DNA of 64,000 nt from Bacteroidales bacterium (GCA_004554455.1 SFMG01000008.1:20016-84015), one strand, 5' to 3'. Numbered from the stretch's first letter, positions 44,668 through 54,669 are shown. The notes: a model not told the origin generated them from the letters alone. Translations and numbers: made by a program.

Positions 44668-45366
44668 ATGTTGTCATTTTTACTTCAGGTCCCGGAAGCC
44701 GCAGAGGCTGTGGCTGCAGCGGGAGAAACAGTGGTTGAACAGAAGATAAGACTCCTGGACATGGCAATGAAGGGAGGATGGATCATGATAGTCCTCCTGA
44801 TCCTTTCCGTCTGCGCAGTTTACATCTTCAGCAAGAAGGCGGTTATGCTCCACAAGGCCACCAAGGTGGACAGGAACTTCAACCTCGAGGTGCGCGACCT
44901 CATCCACGAGGGCAAGATCAAGCAGGCTACGGCTCTCTGCCAGAAGCAGAACAGCCCGGTGGCAAGGCTCTACGAGAAAGGCATCGAGCGCATCGGAAGG
45001 CCTCTTCAGGACATACAGACAGCGGTCGAGAACACCGGCAACATCGAAGTGGCCAGACTCGAGAAGGGACTGCCTATGCTCGCAACCATAGCCGGAGGAG
45101 CCCCGATGATCGGCTTCCTCGGCACGGTGACCGGTATGATCAAGGCCTTCTTCGACATGGCCAACGCCGGCAACAACATTGACATATCGCTGCTCTCCAG
45201 CGGAATATACGAGGCGATGGTGACCACCGTGGGCGGTCTGCTCGTGGGCATCATAGCCTACTTCGGCTACAACTGGCTGACTTCCAGGATTTCCGACGTG
45301 GTCTTCAAGATGGAGAACGCGACGGTGGAATTCATGGACCTTCTCAACGAACCTTCAGAAAAGTAA
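44668..45366 (+). CDS. exbB: MotA/TolQ/ExbB proton channel protein
   Basis: A 232-residue inner-membrane protein with three transmembrane helices: about 32-50 (GGWIMIVLLILSVCAVYIF), about 130-155 and about 170-200. The family segment PMLATIAGGAPMIGFLGTVTGMIKAF and the later GIYEAMVTTVGGLLVGIIAYFGYN are clear. With ExbD it powers TonB. exbD starts four bases after its stop. Confidence 0.93.
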   Translation: MLSFLLQVPEAAEAVAAAGETVVEQKIRLLDMAMKGGWIMIVLLILSVCAVYIFSKKAVMLHKATKVDRNFNLEVRDLIHEGKIKQATALCQKQNSPVARLYEKGIERIGRPLQDIQTAVENTGNIEVARLEKGLPMLATIAGGAPMIGFLGTVTGMIKAFFDMANAGNNIDISLLSSGIYEAMVTTVGGLLVGIIAYFGYNWLTSRISDVVFKMENATVEFMDLLNEPSEK

Positions 45367-45370
45367 GCAG

Positions 45371-45808
45371 ATGGCTATCAGGAGAACTACCAAGGTTGAC
45401 TCTGGTTTTTCGATGTCCTCTATGACGGACATCGTCTTCCTGCTGCTCATCTTCTTCCTGGTCACCTCTACCCTGGTCAATCCCAACGCGCTGAAGCTCC
45501 TTCTCCCGAAGAGCACAGGGCAGGTTGCGGCAAAGGCCACGGTAAGCGTTTCGATCAAGGACTGGAGGGAGAGCGGCAAGGACTATCCCATCACGGGAGA
45601 CTACTACAGCTATCACATTAACGGGAATGAGCAGCCGGTCAGCCTGGCTGCGGCAGAGGAGCTGCTCGTCGAAGAGCTCTCGGGCGAGGATGACCCGACC
45701 TTCTCTATCTACGCCGACCGCAGCGTACCCGTGGAGAAGGTGGTGGAAGTGATGAACATTGCCAAGAGGAACCACTGGAAGGTCATAATGGCAACTTCAC
45801 CGGAATAG
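45371..45808 (+). CDS. exbD: ExbD/TolR biopolymer transport protein
   Basis: A 145-residue protein with one N-terminal helix (SSMTDIVFLLLIFFLVTSTLV) that carries the functional Asp, and a periplasmic domain ending in SIYADRSVPVEKVVEVMNIAKRNHWKVIMAT. It lies between exbB and tonB. Confidence 0.93.
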   Translation: MAIRRTTKVDSGFSMSSMTDIVFLLLIFFLVTSTLVNPNALKLLLPKSTGQVAAKATVSVSIKDWRESGKDYPITGDYYSYHINGNEQPVSLAAAEELLVEELSGEDDPTFSIYADRSVPVEKVVEVMNIAKRNHWKVIMATSPE

Positions 45809-45811
45809 GAA

Positions 45812-46597
45812 ATGGACTACAGGAGGGATAACGGAACAGAGGCCAGGACCTCTAAGATCACGGGCATCGCGGTCACTGTGGCCGTGCACGCCGCATTGGT
45901 TGCGGCTGCGGCCTTCAGCGACCTTGGGGCCCTTACCACCCTGTACCCTCCGCCTCAGGAGCAGAGCATGCTCATAGAATTCGAGGAGCTGAAGCCCGAG
46001 GCAATACGCGAAAAGGCGGGCAGGGAGCCGCAGGCTGTGGAAATCGACAGGTCCAAGCCTATGAACCTGGTGCAGCAGTCCCAGGGACAGTTCACCGGCA
46101 AAAGCCAGAACGTCGCCAAGGAGGCCACCCTCGGCCCCGATGGAGACGTGGAAGTGCCGGAGCCTGTGCGTGAGAAGGAAATAGACCGCAGGGCACTCTT
46201 CCACTCGGCAGCGAACAAGAGCGAACAGGACACGCTCGCAGCCCAGACTTCGGAAAAGGTCAGCGACAAACTGAAGGAGGGGCACGCCCTGGGCAACACG
46301 GCCAAGGGCAACAGCCAGGGAGAACCCAATGCAAGGCTGAAGGGCCGCAGCGTCTTGGGTATGCTCCCGTCTCCGAGCTACTCGGTTCAGGCGGAAGGCA
46401 CGGTTGTTGTCGATATCTGGGTGGACCAGTACGGCAACGTGACCAAGGCGGTGGCGGGGGCCCAGGGCACGACCCTGACCGACGCCACGATATGGGCTGC
46501 GGCACGCTCGGCGGCACTGAAGGCGCATTTCAACATGTCCCCGGATGCGCCGGCGCTGCAGCAGGGAACGATAACATATAACTTCAAACTGAAGTAA
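45812..46597 (+). CDS. tonB: TonB-like energy transducer
   Basis: A 261-residue protein: an N-terminal helix (GIAVTVAVHAALVAAAAF, about 18-36), a hydrophilic periplasmic spacer rich in Glu, Lys and Gln (about 50-170), and a C-terminal TonB-type domain (about 185-261; GTVVVDIWVDQYGNVTKAV, then DATIWAAARSAALKAHF). It transmits energy to SusC-type transporters. Spacing to exbD is 3 bases. It could also be called a TolA-like protein. Confidence 0.85.
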   Translation: MDYRRDNGTEARTSKITGIAVTVAVHAALVAAAAFSDLGALTTLYPPPQEQSMLIEFEELKPEAIREKAGREPQAVEIDRSKPMNLVQQSQGQFTGKSQNVAKEATLGPDGDVEVPEPVREKEIDRRALFHSAANKSEQDTLAAQTSEKVSDKLKEGHALGNTAKGNSQGEPNARLKGRSVLGMLPSPSYSVQAEGTVVVDIWVDQYGNVTKAVAGAQGTTLTDATIWAAARSAALKAHFNMSPDAPALQQGTITYNFKLK

Positions 46598-46677
46598 GGC
46601 CGCAGGAGGCGGCACGACAAAGTGGCGTGAGCCACGCATATACTTAACAATTTAATGCCCCAAGAGGGTTTAAGAAA

Positions 46678-47982
46678 ATGGAAGACAACAAGAATGGAAG
46701 ACCTCGCAGACCGAGGATCGGACAGAGCGAGAGGACTTACGGTGTGAACCGCAACTCCGAACACAGAAATTTTGGAGACCGTCAGCCGAGAGCTTACGGT
46801 GAAAGAAGTCAGAGAAGCTATGGCGACAGGCCGCAGCGCCCTTATGGCGAAAGAAGCCCGAGGCCATACGGCGACAGACAGCAGAAAACATACGGAGACC
46901 GCCCGCAGAGAGATTTTGCAGAGCGTCCGCAGAGACCTTACGGTGAGAGGCCTTACGGTGAAAGGCCTTACGGTGAAAGGCCACAGCGCCCTTATGGCGA
47001 GAGAAGCCAGAAGCCTTACGGAGAGAGGAGCCAGAAGCCTTACGGAGAGAGGAGCCAGAAGCCTTACGGAGAGAGGAGCCGGAAAGCCTACGGAGCCGGA
47101 AACGAAAATGGAAACGGCAACGGTTTCGCCAGGAAGAAGAACTTCTCCCCTAAGCGCAAGAGCGCCGATGCAGCGACCCTGGGAATCAACAGAATGATCA
47201 GCGACCGTCCTCAGGTCGATCAGGAGCTCTGGTCAGACAACGACCTCGTATGCATCCCAAGCAAGGACATAATACGCCTCAACAAGTTCATTTCGAACTC
47301 GGGTATATGCTCCCGCAGGGAAGCAGACAACTTCATACAGGCGGGAGTTGTTACGGTGAACGGCGAAGTGGTCACCGAACTCGGAACCAAAGTCAATGCC
47401 CGCGAGGACGACATACGCTTCAACGGCGAAAGGCTGCGCGGCGAAGAGAAGGTATATATAGTGATGAACAAGCCAAAGGGCTATGTCACCACGGCCAGCG
47501 ACCCGCACGCCGACAAGGTGGTGATGGACCTGCTCAAGGGCTGTGACGCGAGGGTATTCCCTATCGGACGGCTCGACAAGAACACCACCGGAGTGCTTAT
47601 GTTCACCAATGACGGCGAGATTGCCGAGAAACTCACCCATCCTTCCTACGACAAGAAGAAAATCTACCAGGTATCCCTGAACAAGGACCTGGGCCGTGAG
47701 GATTTCGAGCGCATAATGGAGGGCGTGACCCTTTCCGACGGAGACATCGCCGCAGACGACCTCCAGTACATAGACGATAACGACCACCGCAAGCTCGGCA
47801 TCGAGATCCACTCCGGCAAGAACCGTATTGTCAGAAGGATATTCGAGTCGCTCGGTTACGAAGTGAAGGCCCTTGACAGGGTGTACTTCGCAGGCGTCAC
47901 CAAGAAGGGACTGAAGCGCGGCGAATGGCGTTATCTCACTGAGGGTGAGACCAATATCCTTAAGATAGGAGCTTACAAGTAA
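46678..47982 (+). CDS. rluB: RluB/RsuA-family rRNA pseudouridine synthase with repeat-rich N-terminus
   Basis: A 434-residue protein. Residues 1-165 are a low-complexity, Arg-rich tail made of units such as RPYGERSQ, RPYGDRPQ and KPYGERSQ. An S4 RNA-binding domain follows (about 198-255: LNKFISNSGICSRREADNFIQAGVVTVNG), and then the catalytic domain with IGRLDKNTTGVLMFTNDGE, in which the Asp of RLD is catalytic. It should modify 23S rRNA. The tail has three perfect copies of a 24-base unit and is probably a disordered RNA-binding extension. Confidence 0.9.
   Translation: MEDNKNGRPRRPRIGQSERTYGVNRNSEHRNFGDRQPRAYGERSQRSYGDRPQRPYGERSPRPYGDRQQKTYGDRPQRDFAERPQRPYGERPYGERPYGERPQRPYGERSQKPYGERSQKPYGERSQKPYGERSRKAYGAGNENGNGNGFARKKNFSPKRKSADAATLGINRMISDRPQVDQELWSDNDLVCIPSKDIIRLNKFISNSGICSRREADNFIQAGVVTVNGEVVTELGTKVNAREDDIRFNGERLRGEEKVYIVMNKPKGYVTTASDPHADKVVMDLLKGCDARVFPIGRLDKNTTGVLMFTNDGEIAEKLTHPSYDKKKIYQVSLNKDLGREDFERIMEGVTLSDGDIAADDLQYIDDNDHRKLGIEIHSGKNRIVRRIFESLGYEVKALDRVYFAGVTKKGLKRGEWRYLTEGETNILKIGAYK
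47005..47076. repeat. Three perfect 24-bp tandem repeats in rluB
   Basis: Units at 47005-47028, 47029-47052 and 47053-47076 are identical and encode SQKPYGER. More diverged copies extend from about 46800 to 47095. The number of units is expected to vary by slippage. Confidence 0.9.
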
Positions 47983-47994
47983 CAGTTTTTGCCA

Positions 47995-48888
47995 ATGTCG
48001 CAGAACAGCAGACACAGGGCCGGTTTCGTAAACATCATCGGCAATCCGAATGTGGGGAAATCGACCCTTATGAACGCCCTCGTCGGCGAGAAACTTTCCA
48101 TAGTAACCGCCAAGGCACAGACCACCCGCCACCGCATAATGGGCATAGTGAACGGGGAGGACTGGCAGATAGTCTATTCCGACACCCCGGGCATACTCAA
48201 GCCCAACTACAGACTTCAGGAGAATATGATGGACTTCGTGGAGACGGCAATAGGCGACGCGGACATCATACTCTATGTCACGGACACGGTGGAGAAGGCC
48301 GACAAGAACGTGGAGTACATAGAGAAACTCTCCCGCATAGACTGCCCTGTGATACTGATCATCAACAAGATAGACATCAGCAGCCAGGACAGGGTCAGGG
48401 AACTGATGGCCTGGTGGCAGGAGCAGCTTCCCAAGGCAGTCATACTGCCGGCCTCGGCCCAGGAGCGCTTCAACCTGGACAGCATTTTCAATGCCATACT
48501 GGAAAGACTGCCGCTCTCTCCGCCCTGGTTCGACAAGGACACCTTCACCGACAAGAACCTCCGCTTCTTTGCTTCCGAAATCATACGCGAAAAGATTTTC
48601 CTCAATTTCAAGGAGGAGATTCCGTACAGCTGTCAGGTGGAGATAGAGGAGTTCAAGGAGGGGCGCGAGCGTTACGACATAGGAGCCGTCATCTATGTGA
48701 TGAGGGACTCCCAGAAAGGCATAATCATAGGCAAGGGCGGTGCTGCCCTGAAGAAACTCGGCACCCAGGCCAGAATCGACATGGAGGATTTCTTCCAGAA
48801 GAAGGTGTTCCTGCGCCTGTATGTGAAAGTGGACCCTGACTGGAGGGAGAACAAAAAGGAACTTAAGAAGTTCGGATACGAATTCTAG
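47995..48888 (+). CDS. era: GTPase Era
   Basis: A 297-residue protein from the ATG at 47995; a TTG two codons earlier is less likely. G1 is GNPNVGKSTL, G2 lies in AQTTRHRIMG, G3 is DTPG and G4 is NKID. The C-terminal KH domain has GKGGAALKKLGTQARIDMEDFF. It helps mature 16S rRNA and assemble the 30S subunit. It follows rluB by 12 bases. Confidence 0.95.
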   Translation: MSQNSRHRAGFVNIIGNPNVGKSTLMNALVGEKLSIVTAKAQTTRHRIMGIVNGEDWQIVYSDTPGILKPNYRLQENMMDFVETAIGDADIILYVTDTVEKADKNVEYIEKLSRIDCPVILIINKIDISSQDRVRELMAWWQEQLPKAVILPASAQERFNLDSIFNAILERLPLSPPWFDKDTFTDKNLRFFASEIIREKIFLNFKEEIPYSCQVEIEEFKEGRERYDIGAVIYVMRDSQKGIIIGKGGAALKKLGTQARIDMEDFFQKKVFLRLYVKVDPDWRENKKELKKFGYEF

Positions 48889-48895
48889 AAAAGAA

Positions 48896-51550
48896 ATGAG
48901 CGAATACGAGGAAGACGAGGTCGTTTCCAACGCGAAACAGGGCAAGTTCAGCAAACTGCTGGACGAGAGCAGCAGACGCTACAAACTGTCGGGGATGTTC
49001 AAAGAATGGTTCCTCGACTATTCGTCGTATGTGATACTGCAGAGGGCCGTCCCTCATCTTGTGGACGGTCTCAAGCCCGTTCAGCGCAGGGTGCTTCAGG
49101 CGATGTACGTCAATGACGACGGCAGCCGCACCAAGGCGGCGAAGACGGTAGGACAGGTGATGGCCTATCACCCTCACGGAGATATGTCCATATTCGGCGC
49201 GCTCGTACAGCTCGGCCAGAAGAATCTTCTCATAGACACTCAGGGAAACTGGGGAAATATCATTACAGGCGACCCGAACGCAGCAGGCCGATACATAGAG
49301 TGCCGCCTGACGAAGTTCGCCAAGGAGGTGGTGTTCAATCCGAAGACCACCAACTTCATGAAGACCTACGACGGAAAACTCGACGAACCTGTCGAACTTC
49401 CGGTGAAGTTCCCTCTGCTTCTGGAACAGGGAGCCGAGGGCATTGCCGTGGGACTCGCCTCGAAGATACTCCCACACAATTTCAATGAACTGCTCGATGC
49501 TTCCGTAAGCATACTTCAGGACAAGGAGTTCGAAATCTACCCGGACTTCCCTACCGGAGGCTTCGCAGACTGCAGCAAATACAACAGGGGCCAGAGGGGC
49601 GGAGTGGTCAAGGTCAGGGCCAGGATAGAGAAGATAGACAAGAACACCATTGAGATCACCGAAGTTCCTTACGGCAAGACTACGGGAATGCTCTGCGAGA
49701 GCATAATGAAGGCCAAGGAAAAGGGCAAGATCAAGATACGCAAGATAGACGACCTTACCACCAGGAACGCGAAGATAGTCATACACCTGCCGAACGACGT
49801 TTCCCCGGACAAGACCATCGACGCGCTCTACGCCTTCACCGACTGCGAGGTGTCCATTTCCCCGAACGCCTGCGTCATAGTGGACCACAAGCCGGAGTTC
49901 CTGGGAGTGGACGACATACTGCGCTATTCCACCTTCCATACCCGCGACCTGCTGCTCCAGGAGCAGGAGATACGCCTGAACGAACTCCGGAACGACTGGC
50001 ACAGCAGCTCGCTCGAGAAGATTTTCTTCGAGAACAAGGTTTACAAGCTGCTGGAGAACGACGAATCCCGCAGCTGGGAGGAGCAGCTGGAGGACGTATT
50101 CGCCCGTATGAACGAATTCCGTTCCCTGCTGGAACGCGACATATTGATGGAGGATATATTGAAACTGGTCGAGAAGCCGGTAAGAAAGATATCCAAATTC
50201 GACGTGAAGGCGGTGGAGGAGAAGTTGCGCGCGCTGGAAGAGGAAATGGCAGCCGTCCGCAACAACATAGAACATATTACCGAATTCACGATAGACTGGT
50301 TCCGGAAGCTGAAGAAGAAGTACGGCGCCGAACATCCGCGCCATACGGAAATCACCTCCTTCGAAAGCATAGCCGCCACGAGGGTGGTCAGCAACAATGC
50401 CAAACTTTACGCGAATCTCGAGGAAGGCTTCGTGGGAATCAATCTCAAGAAGGACGATAACGCGCAGTATGTCTGCGACTGCTCGGACCTCTCGGAAATC
50501 ATCATAATACGCAAGGATGGCAAGTATCTGGTCACCAAGGTATCGGACAAGGCCTTCTACGGCAAGGACCTGCTCTACGCAGGCGTCTTCGACCGCAACG
50601 ACAGCAGGACTATCTACAACTGCATATACCGTGACGGCAAGACCGACAGCAAGGACGGCCACAACACCTGCTATTACGCCAAGCGCTTCGCGGTAACCTC
50701 TGTCACCAGGGACAAGGAATATGACATCACGATGGGCACCCCGGGTTCTGCCATACTCTGGTTCACGGTCAACCACAACGGCGAGGCGGAAACGGTCAGG
50801 ATACGCCTGAGGCCGCGTCTTAAACTCAAGAGGCTGGTCTGCGAATACGATTTCTCCCAACTCGCCATCAAGGGCAAGGCTTCGAGGGGCAATCTGGTCA
50901 GCAAGACCCCTATCCAGAGCATACAGCTCAAGAGCAAGGGCATCAGCACCATAGGCGGCAAGGATATATGGTTCGACGAGGACATACAGCGCCTCAACGA
51001 GGATGGTCACGGCCTGCATCTGGGCCAGTTCACGAACGGAGACCATATACTTGCGGTATTCAGGGACGGAAGCTATTACACCACGGGCTTCGACCTGAGC
51101 GTGAAGTATCAGGGAGACCTGCTCAGAATCGAAAAGTTCGAAGCAGGCAAGACCTTCACAGCCCTCTATTGGGACAATGAGGCCCAATCCTTCTATATCA
51201 AGCGCTTCAGCTTCGACCTCTCCGACAACAACCCTCTGTCTTTCATATCGGCAGCCAAGGGCTCCTATCTCGTCGCACTGAACGATGACCTCCACCCTCG
51301 CGTGAAGGCCGTCTTCGGAGGAAAGTGGGAACACCGTGAGGCGGAGATCATAGACGCAGAGGAGTTCATAGCCAAGAAGGGTCTCGGGGCCAAGGGCAAG
51401 AAAGTCAGCCCTATGGATCTCAAGAGCGTGGAATTCATAGAGCCGCTGCACAAGCCGGAGGACGACATTGCGGAGGAGGAGACGGGCATCAGCGCTATCG
51501 GGGACGAGGAAGCCCTGGACCTGAATCTTGACGAGCCCACACTTTTCTAG
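48896..51550 (+). CDS. parC: DNA topoisomerase IV subunit A (GyrA/ParC family)
   Basis: An 884-residue protein. The N-terminal breakage-reunion domain has LVDGLKPVQRRVL, AYHPHGDMSIFGALV and the catalytic Tyr in NAAGRYIECRLT. A coiled-coil region (about 355-460) and a C-terminal beta-pinwheel domain follow. GyrA-box-like repeats are degenerate, and the end is acidic. Members of this branch in Bacteroidetes are annotated as topoisomerase IV A or as GyrA-like; no B subunit gene is in the window. Its start is 8 bases after era. Confidence 0.88.
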   Translation: MSEYEEDEVVSNAKQGKFSKLLDESSRRYKLSGMFKEWFLDYSSYVILQRAVPHLVDGLKPVQRRVLQAMYVNDDGSRTKAAKTVGQVMAYHPHGDMSIFGALVQLGQKNLLIDTQGNWGNIITGDPNAAGRYIECRLTKFAKEVVFNPKTTNFMKTYDGKLDEPVELPVKFPLLLEQGAEGIAVGLASKILPHNFNELLDASVSILQDKEFEIYPDFPTGGFADCSKYNRGQRGGVVKVRARIEKIDKNTIEITEVPYGKTTGMLCESIMKAKEKGKIKIRKIDDLTTRNAKIVIHLPNDVSPDKTIDALYAFTDCEVSISPNACVIVDHKPEFLGVDDILRYSTFHTRDLLLQEQEIRLNELRNDWHSSSLEKIFFENKVYKLLENDESRSWEEQLEDVFARMNEFRSLLERDILMEDILKLVEKPVRKISKFDVKAVEEKLRALEEEMAAVRNNIEHITEFTIDWFRKLKKKYGAEHPRHTEITSFESIAATRVVSNNAKLYANLEEGFVGINLKKDDNAQYVCDCSDLSEIIIIRKDGKYLVTKVSDKAFYGKDLLYAGVFDRNDSRTIYNCIYRDGKTDSKDGHNTCYYAKRFAVTSVTRDKEYDITMGTPGSAILWFTVNHNGEAETVRIRLRPRLKLKRLVCEYDFSQLAIKGKASRGNLVSKTPIQSIQLKSKGISTIGGKDIWFDEDIQRLNEDGHGLHLGQFTNGDHILAVFRDGSYYTTGFDLSVKYQGDLLRIEKFEAGKTFTALYWDNEAQSFYIKRFSFDLSDNNPLSFISAAKGSYLVALNDDLHPRVKAVFGGKWEHREAEIIDAEEFIAKKGLGAKGKKVSPMDLKSVEFIEPLHKPEDDIAEEETGISAIGDEEALDLNLDEPTLF

Positions 51551-51562
51551 GACAGACCTGCC

Positions 51563-52081
51563 ATGATCATCACCCTCACCGGTTTTATGGGTTGCGGAAA
51601 GAGCACGGTGGGCAAGTTGCTTTCGCGACTGCTCCCCGGCCATACCCTCACGGACCTTGATTGCTACATCGAACAGAAAAGCGGAAAAAAGGTCAGCGAA
51701 ATCTTCGCGGAGGAGGGGGAAGCCGCCTTCAGGAAGATGGAGGAAGAGTGCCTGAGGGAGCTAATCCTGGACGGGAAAGACAGAATCATATCCCTGGGCG
51801 GTGGCACGGTGATGTCAGCGGCCTGCTTCAGCCTGGTGCACGACAAATCCCGCTGCGTATATCTCAAGGCGGACGCTAAGACCATACGGAAACATCTCAC
51901 GGCCAACTGCAGTCTGGAAAAGGCGGCGCAGAAGCGCCCTATGCTGCGCGGCAACGGGATAGAGGAACTGCTGGGCAGAAGGGAGCCGGTGTATGAGTCA
52001 GTAGCCCACATGGTGGTGGAGACAGACGGACGCGATGCCCGCAGCATTGCCGAGGAAATCTCCTGGAGACTGGACCATTAG
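51563..52081 (+). CDS. aroK: Shikimate kinase
   Basis: A 172-residue protein. Walker A is GFMGCGKSTVG, the shikimate-binding Asp lies in LTDLDCYIEQKSGKKVSEIF, FRKMEEECL follows, then the GGGT loop (SLGGGTVMS) and the lid RPML. It phosphorylates shikimate in aromatic amino acid synthesis. It is the last gene of the plus-strand run and overlaps the convergent transporter gene by 4 bases. Confidence 0.95.
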   Translation: MIITLTGFMGCGKSTVGKLLSRLLPGHTLTDLDCYIEQKSGKKVSEIFAEEGEAAFRKMEEECLRELILDGKDRIISLGGGTVMSAACFSLVHDKSRCVYLKADAKTIRKHLTANCSLEKAAQKRPMLRGNGIEELLGRREPVYESVAHMVVETDGRDARSIAEEISWRLDH

Positions 52082-53445
52082 ACCGTTGCCTGCCGCGCCT
52101 GCAGCCATCGGCGGCCGAGCAGGGGTATGAGCAGGCTCAGCAGCGCCGCCAATATCCAGAAAATCGTGACAGGCAGGAAATCATATTGCCCGTCCACAAT
52201 GAAATTGTCAATCAGGTAGCCGCTCAGCAGATCCTGCAGCGAGGCGGCGACGTAGCAGACTATTCCTATTATTCCGACTGCGGCTCCGGTCGCCTTGCGT
52301 GGCACAATATCCAGGGCTATTATACCAGCGACTATGCAGTAGAGGACACCTGCGCTCAGGCTGAACAGGGCGATCAGGAACATATTCAGGAAATAGTCTC
52401 CGTCAAGCAGGAGAAAGGCGCTGAGTGAAAGCAGGGACAGCAGGCCGGAAATGGCTACCGGGATTATGCGATGTCCCTTGAAGACGCGGTCGGAAAGCCA
52501 GCCGGCTATGACGGTGCCCGCTATGCCCGAAACCGCATATACCGCAGTTACGGAAGTGGCACCTTCGAGGGGGAAGCCCTTGGCCTTCTGCAGGAAAAGG
52601 ACGCCCCAGCCGCTTACAGCATAGCGCGTCACGTATATGAAGGCACTCGAAAGGGCTATGATCCATATACCCGGATTGCGGAACACCCTCTTCTGAAGGG
52701 ATATGGTCGGAAGCCTGTCTTCCGGATGAACTTCCTCTGAGGCGAGGCGGTCGATAGGAGGCAGTCCCCTGCTTTCAGGCGTATCGCTGATGAAGAACAA
52801 GGCGACCAGCGCTCCGGCGAAACCGCATATCGAGGCCATCAGGAAGCAGCTCTGCCAGCCCAGATGCTTTGCGACAAAGCCCAGCAGCACGAAGGCAAGG
52901 GCCTCGCCCAGATAGGGAGAAGCGCTGAAGATGCTGTACCAGGTCCCCCTCTCCCTGAGCGGGAACCAGCGGGAGAGACTGATTACCCCGGGAGCCGCGC
53001 CCATGGATTGTCCCAGGCCGTTCAGGCCCCATAGCAGCGAGAATGCTATCATTATGACGAAACCGGGCAGACTGAAAGCCATATCCAGATATCCCAGCAG
53101 GGCGAGAATGAGGTTGATGCCCGAAGATATCAGAAGGCCCAATGCCATGAAACGCCGTATGTTGCAGTAGTCGGCAAAGAAGCTGTTGACGAATTTTCCG
53201 GCCGCATAGACAAGCAGGAATGCGGAGCCTATGACACCCAGCTGGGTGGCGTTGAGTATGTCACCGTCGATTATGGGCTGCTTGACTATGCTGAAAGCCA
53301 GGCGGCAGACATAATAGAGACTGTAGGCGATGGTCGCACCCCAGAAGGTGCGGCTGCGAAGTTGACGGTAACGAGTCTCAACCTCCCCGGGCGGAACCTT
53401 CTCTGCCGAGGCCTTGCTTATCCTGTATTTGGAATAAATGCCCAT
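52078..53445 (-). CDS. OPA-family MFS transporter (GlpT/UhpC-like)
   Basis: A 455-residue protein with about 12 hydrophobic segments. YYVCRLAFSIVKQPII, AYAAGKFVNSFFADYCNIRRFMALGL-like and LLWGLNGLGQSMGAAPGVISLSRWF match the organophosphate:phosphate antiporters such as glycerol-3-phosphate and hexose-phosphate transporters. The exact substrate is not clear. A TATATTTG sequence on the minus strand lies seven bases before the start and may be a -7 box. Confidence 0.85.
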   Translation of the reverse strand: MGIYSKYRISKASAEKVPPGEVETRYRQLRSRTFWGATIAYSLYYVCRLAFSIVKQPIIDGDILNATQLGVIGSAFLLVYAAGKFVNSFFADYCNIRRFMALGLLISSGINLILALLGYLDMAFSLPGFVIMIAFSLLWGLNGLGQSMGAAPGVISLSRWFPLRERGTWYSIFSASPYLGEALAFVLLGFVAKHLGWQSCFLMASICGFAGALVALFFISDTPESRGLPPIDRLASEEVHPEDRLPTISLQKRVFRNPGIWIIALSSAFIYVTRYAVSGWGVLFLQKAKGFPLEGATSVTAVYAVSGIAGTVIAGWLSDRVFKGHRIIPVAISGLLSLLSLSAFLLLDGDYFLNMFLIALFSLSAGVLYCIVAGIIALDIVPRKATGAAVGIIGIVCYVAASLQDLLSGYLIDNFIVDGQYDFLPVTIFWILAALLSLLIPLLGRRWLQARQATV

Positions 53446-53521
53446 CTGCGGGCAAATATAGGCAATTAAATGCTATATTTACAGTCCCGAATACGGAAAG
53501 AACCATCACATAATAACTACA

Positions 53522-54628
53522 ATGAAACGAATCATCAGCGTTTTTGCCGCAGCTCTGTTCTGCCTGGCAGCGTCCGCTCAGACACCGAAGGACGTAAAGT
53601 TCAGATTCACCGAGGCTTCCGAACTCAATCTCATCGGAAAGATTATGGACAACACCCCTAACCCTTACCACCGTGTGGACACCGTGCTCTACAAGGGCTT
53701 CACCACGGGAGAGAACCGTCAGGTCCGCTGTCCTACCGGCCTTGCAGTGCTTTTCAAGACCAACTCCACCGTAATCAGCGTCAAGACCGAATGGGGCTGG
53801 GAATACAGCTCGGTCGCCACTATGCCTATCGCCTACAGGGGATATGACCTCTACATCAAGCGTGACGGAGAATGGGTGTGGGCGGCAGCTCAGGCCACGA
53901 AACCCGAAAAAGGCAGGGACAACCTGGTACTTATCAAGGATATGGACGGCAGCGAGCACGAATGTCTGCTCTATATGCCTAACTACAGCGAAGTCAATTC
54001 CTGCCGCATAGGCATAGAAGAGGGCGCAAGCATCGAGCCGCTCGAGAATCCGTTCCGTCACCGCATCGTCTTCCACGGTTCCAGCTACACCCACGGAGTG
54101 AGCACCTCCCGCCCGGGAATGAGCTACCCTATGCAGTTCATGCGCCACACCGGCCTTCAGGTACTTTCACTGGGAGTAAGCGGCAACTGCAAGATGCAGC
54201 CATATTTCGCAGCCGTCCTGGAGGATGTCGAAGCCGACGCCTATGTTTTCGATTCCTTCTCAAACCCGGATGCCAAGATGATTGAGGAGAGACTCATTCC
54301 GTTCATAGACAGAATGGTGGCCGCCCATCCGGGCAAGCCACTCATCTTCCAGCAGACCATCTACCGCGAGAGCAGGAATTTCAGTCTCTCGATAGACAAG
54401 AGGGAGCAGGACAAGATGGACATGGCCGAGAAGATCTTCAGAGAGATTGTATTCAGCAAGGAAAACAGGGAGAAATACAAAGATGTCTATTTCATCACCC
54501 CTAACGCAAGCTGCAATCACGAGTCATCGGTTGACGGAACCCATCCGGACAACTACGGTTACTATCTCTGGGCCAGGTCCATTGAAAAGCCGGTTCTCAA
54601 AATACTCCGCAAATACGGAATACGCTGA
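53522..54628 (+). CDS. Secreted SGNH/GDSL hydrolase
   Basis: A 368-residue protein with a Sec signal peptide (ends SAQ). An N-terminal beta-sandwich (about 25-165) precedes an SGNH hydrolase domain. FHGSSYTHG carries the nucleophile Ser, SGNCKMQ the oxyanion Gly/Asn, and DGTHPDNYGY the Asp-His pair. It is probably a carbohydrate esterase or deacetylase acting in the periplasm; the substrate is unknown. Confidence 0.85.
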   Translation: MKRIISVFAAALFCLAASAQTPKDVKFRFTEASELNLIGKIMDNTPNPYHRVDTVLYKGFTTGENRQVRCPTGLAVLFKTNSTVISVKTEWGWEYSSVATMPIAYRGYDLYIKRDGEWVWAAAQATKPEKGRDNLVLIKDMDGSEHECLLYMPNYSEVNSCRIGIEEGASIEPLENPFRHRIVFHGSSYTHGVSTSRPGMSYPMQFMRHTGLQVLSLGVSGNCKMQPYFAAVLEDVEADAYVFDSFSNPDAKMIEERLIPFIDRMVAAHPGKPLIFQQTIYRESRNFSLSIDKREQDKMDMAEKIFREIVFSKENREKYKDVYFITPNASCNHESSVDGTHPDNYGYYLWARSIEKPVLKILRKYGIR

Positions 54629-54669
54629 CAGCGGCGGCACAGATTGCAATTGTCAATATAGCAGCCATA

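Noticed and set aside
48863..51643. Long open frame (926 codons) antisense to parC, and similar long antisense frames opposite batD and other genes
   Set aside because: These are the complementary shadow of GC-biased coding sequence; the sense frames have clear families and the antisense ones have none.
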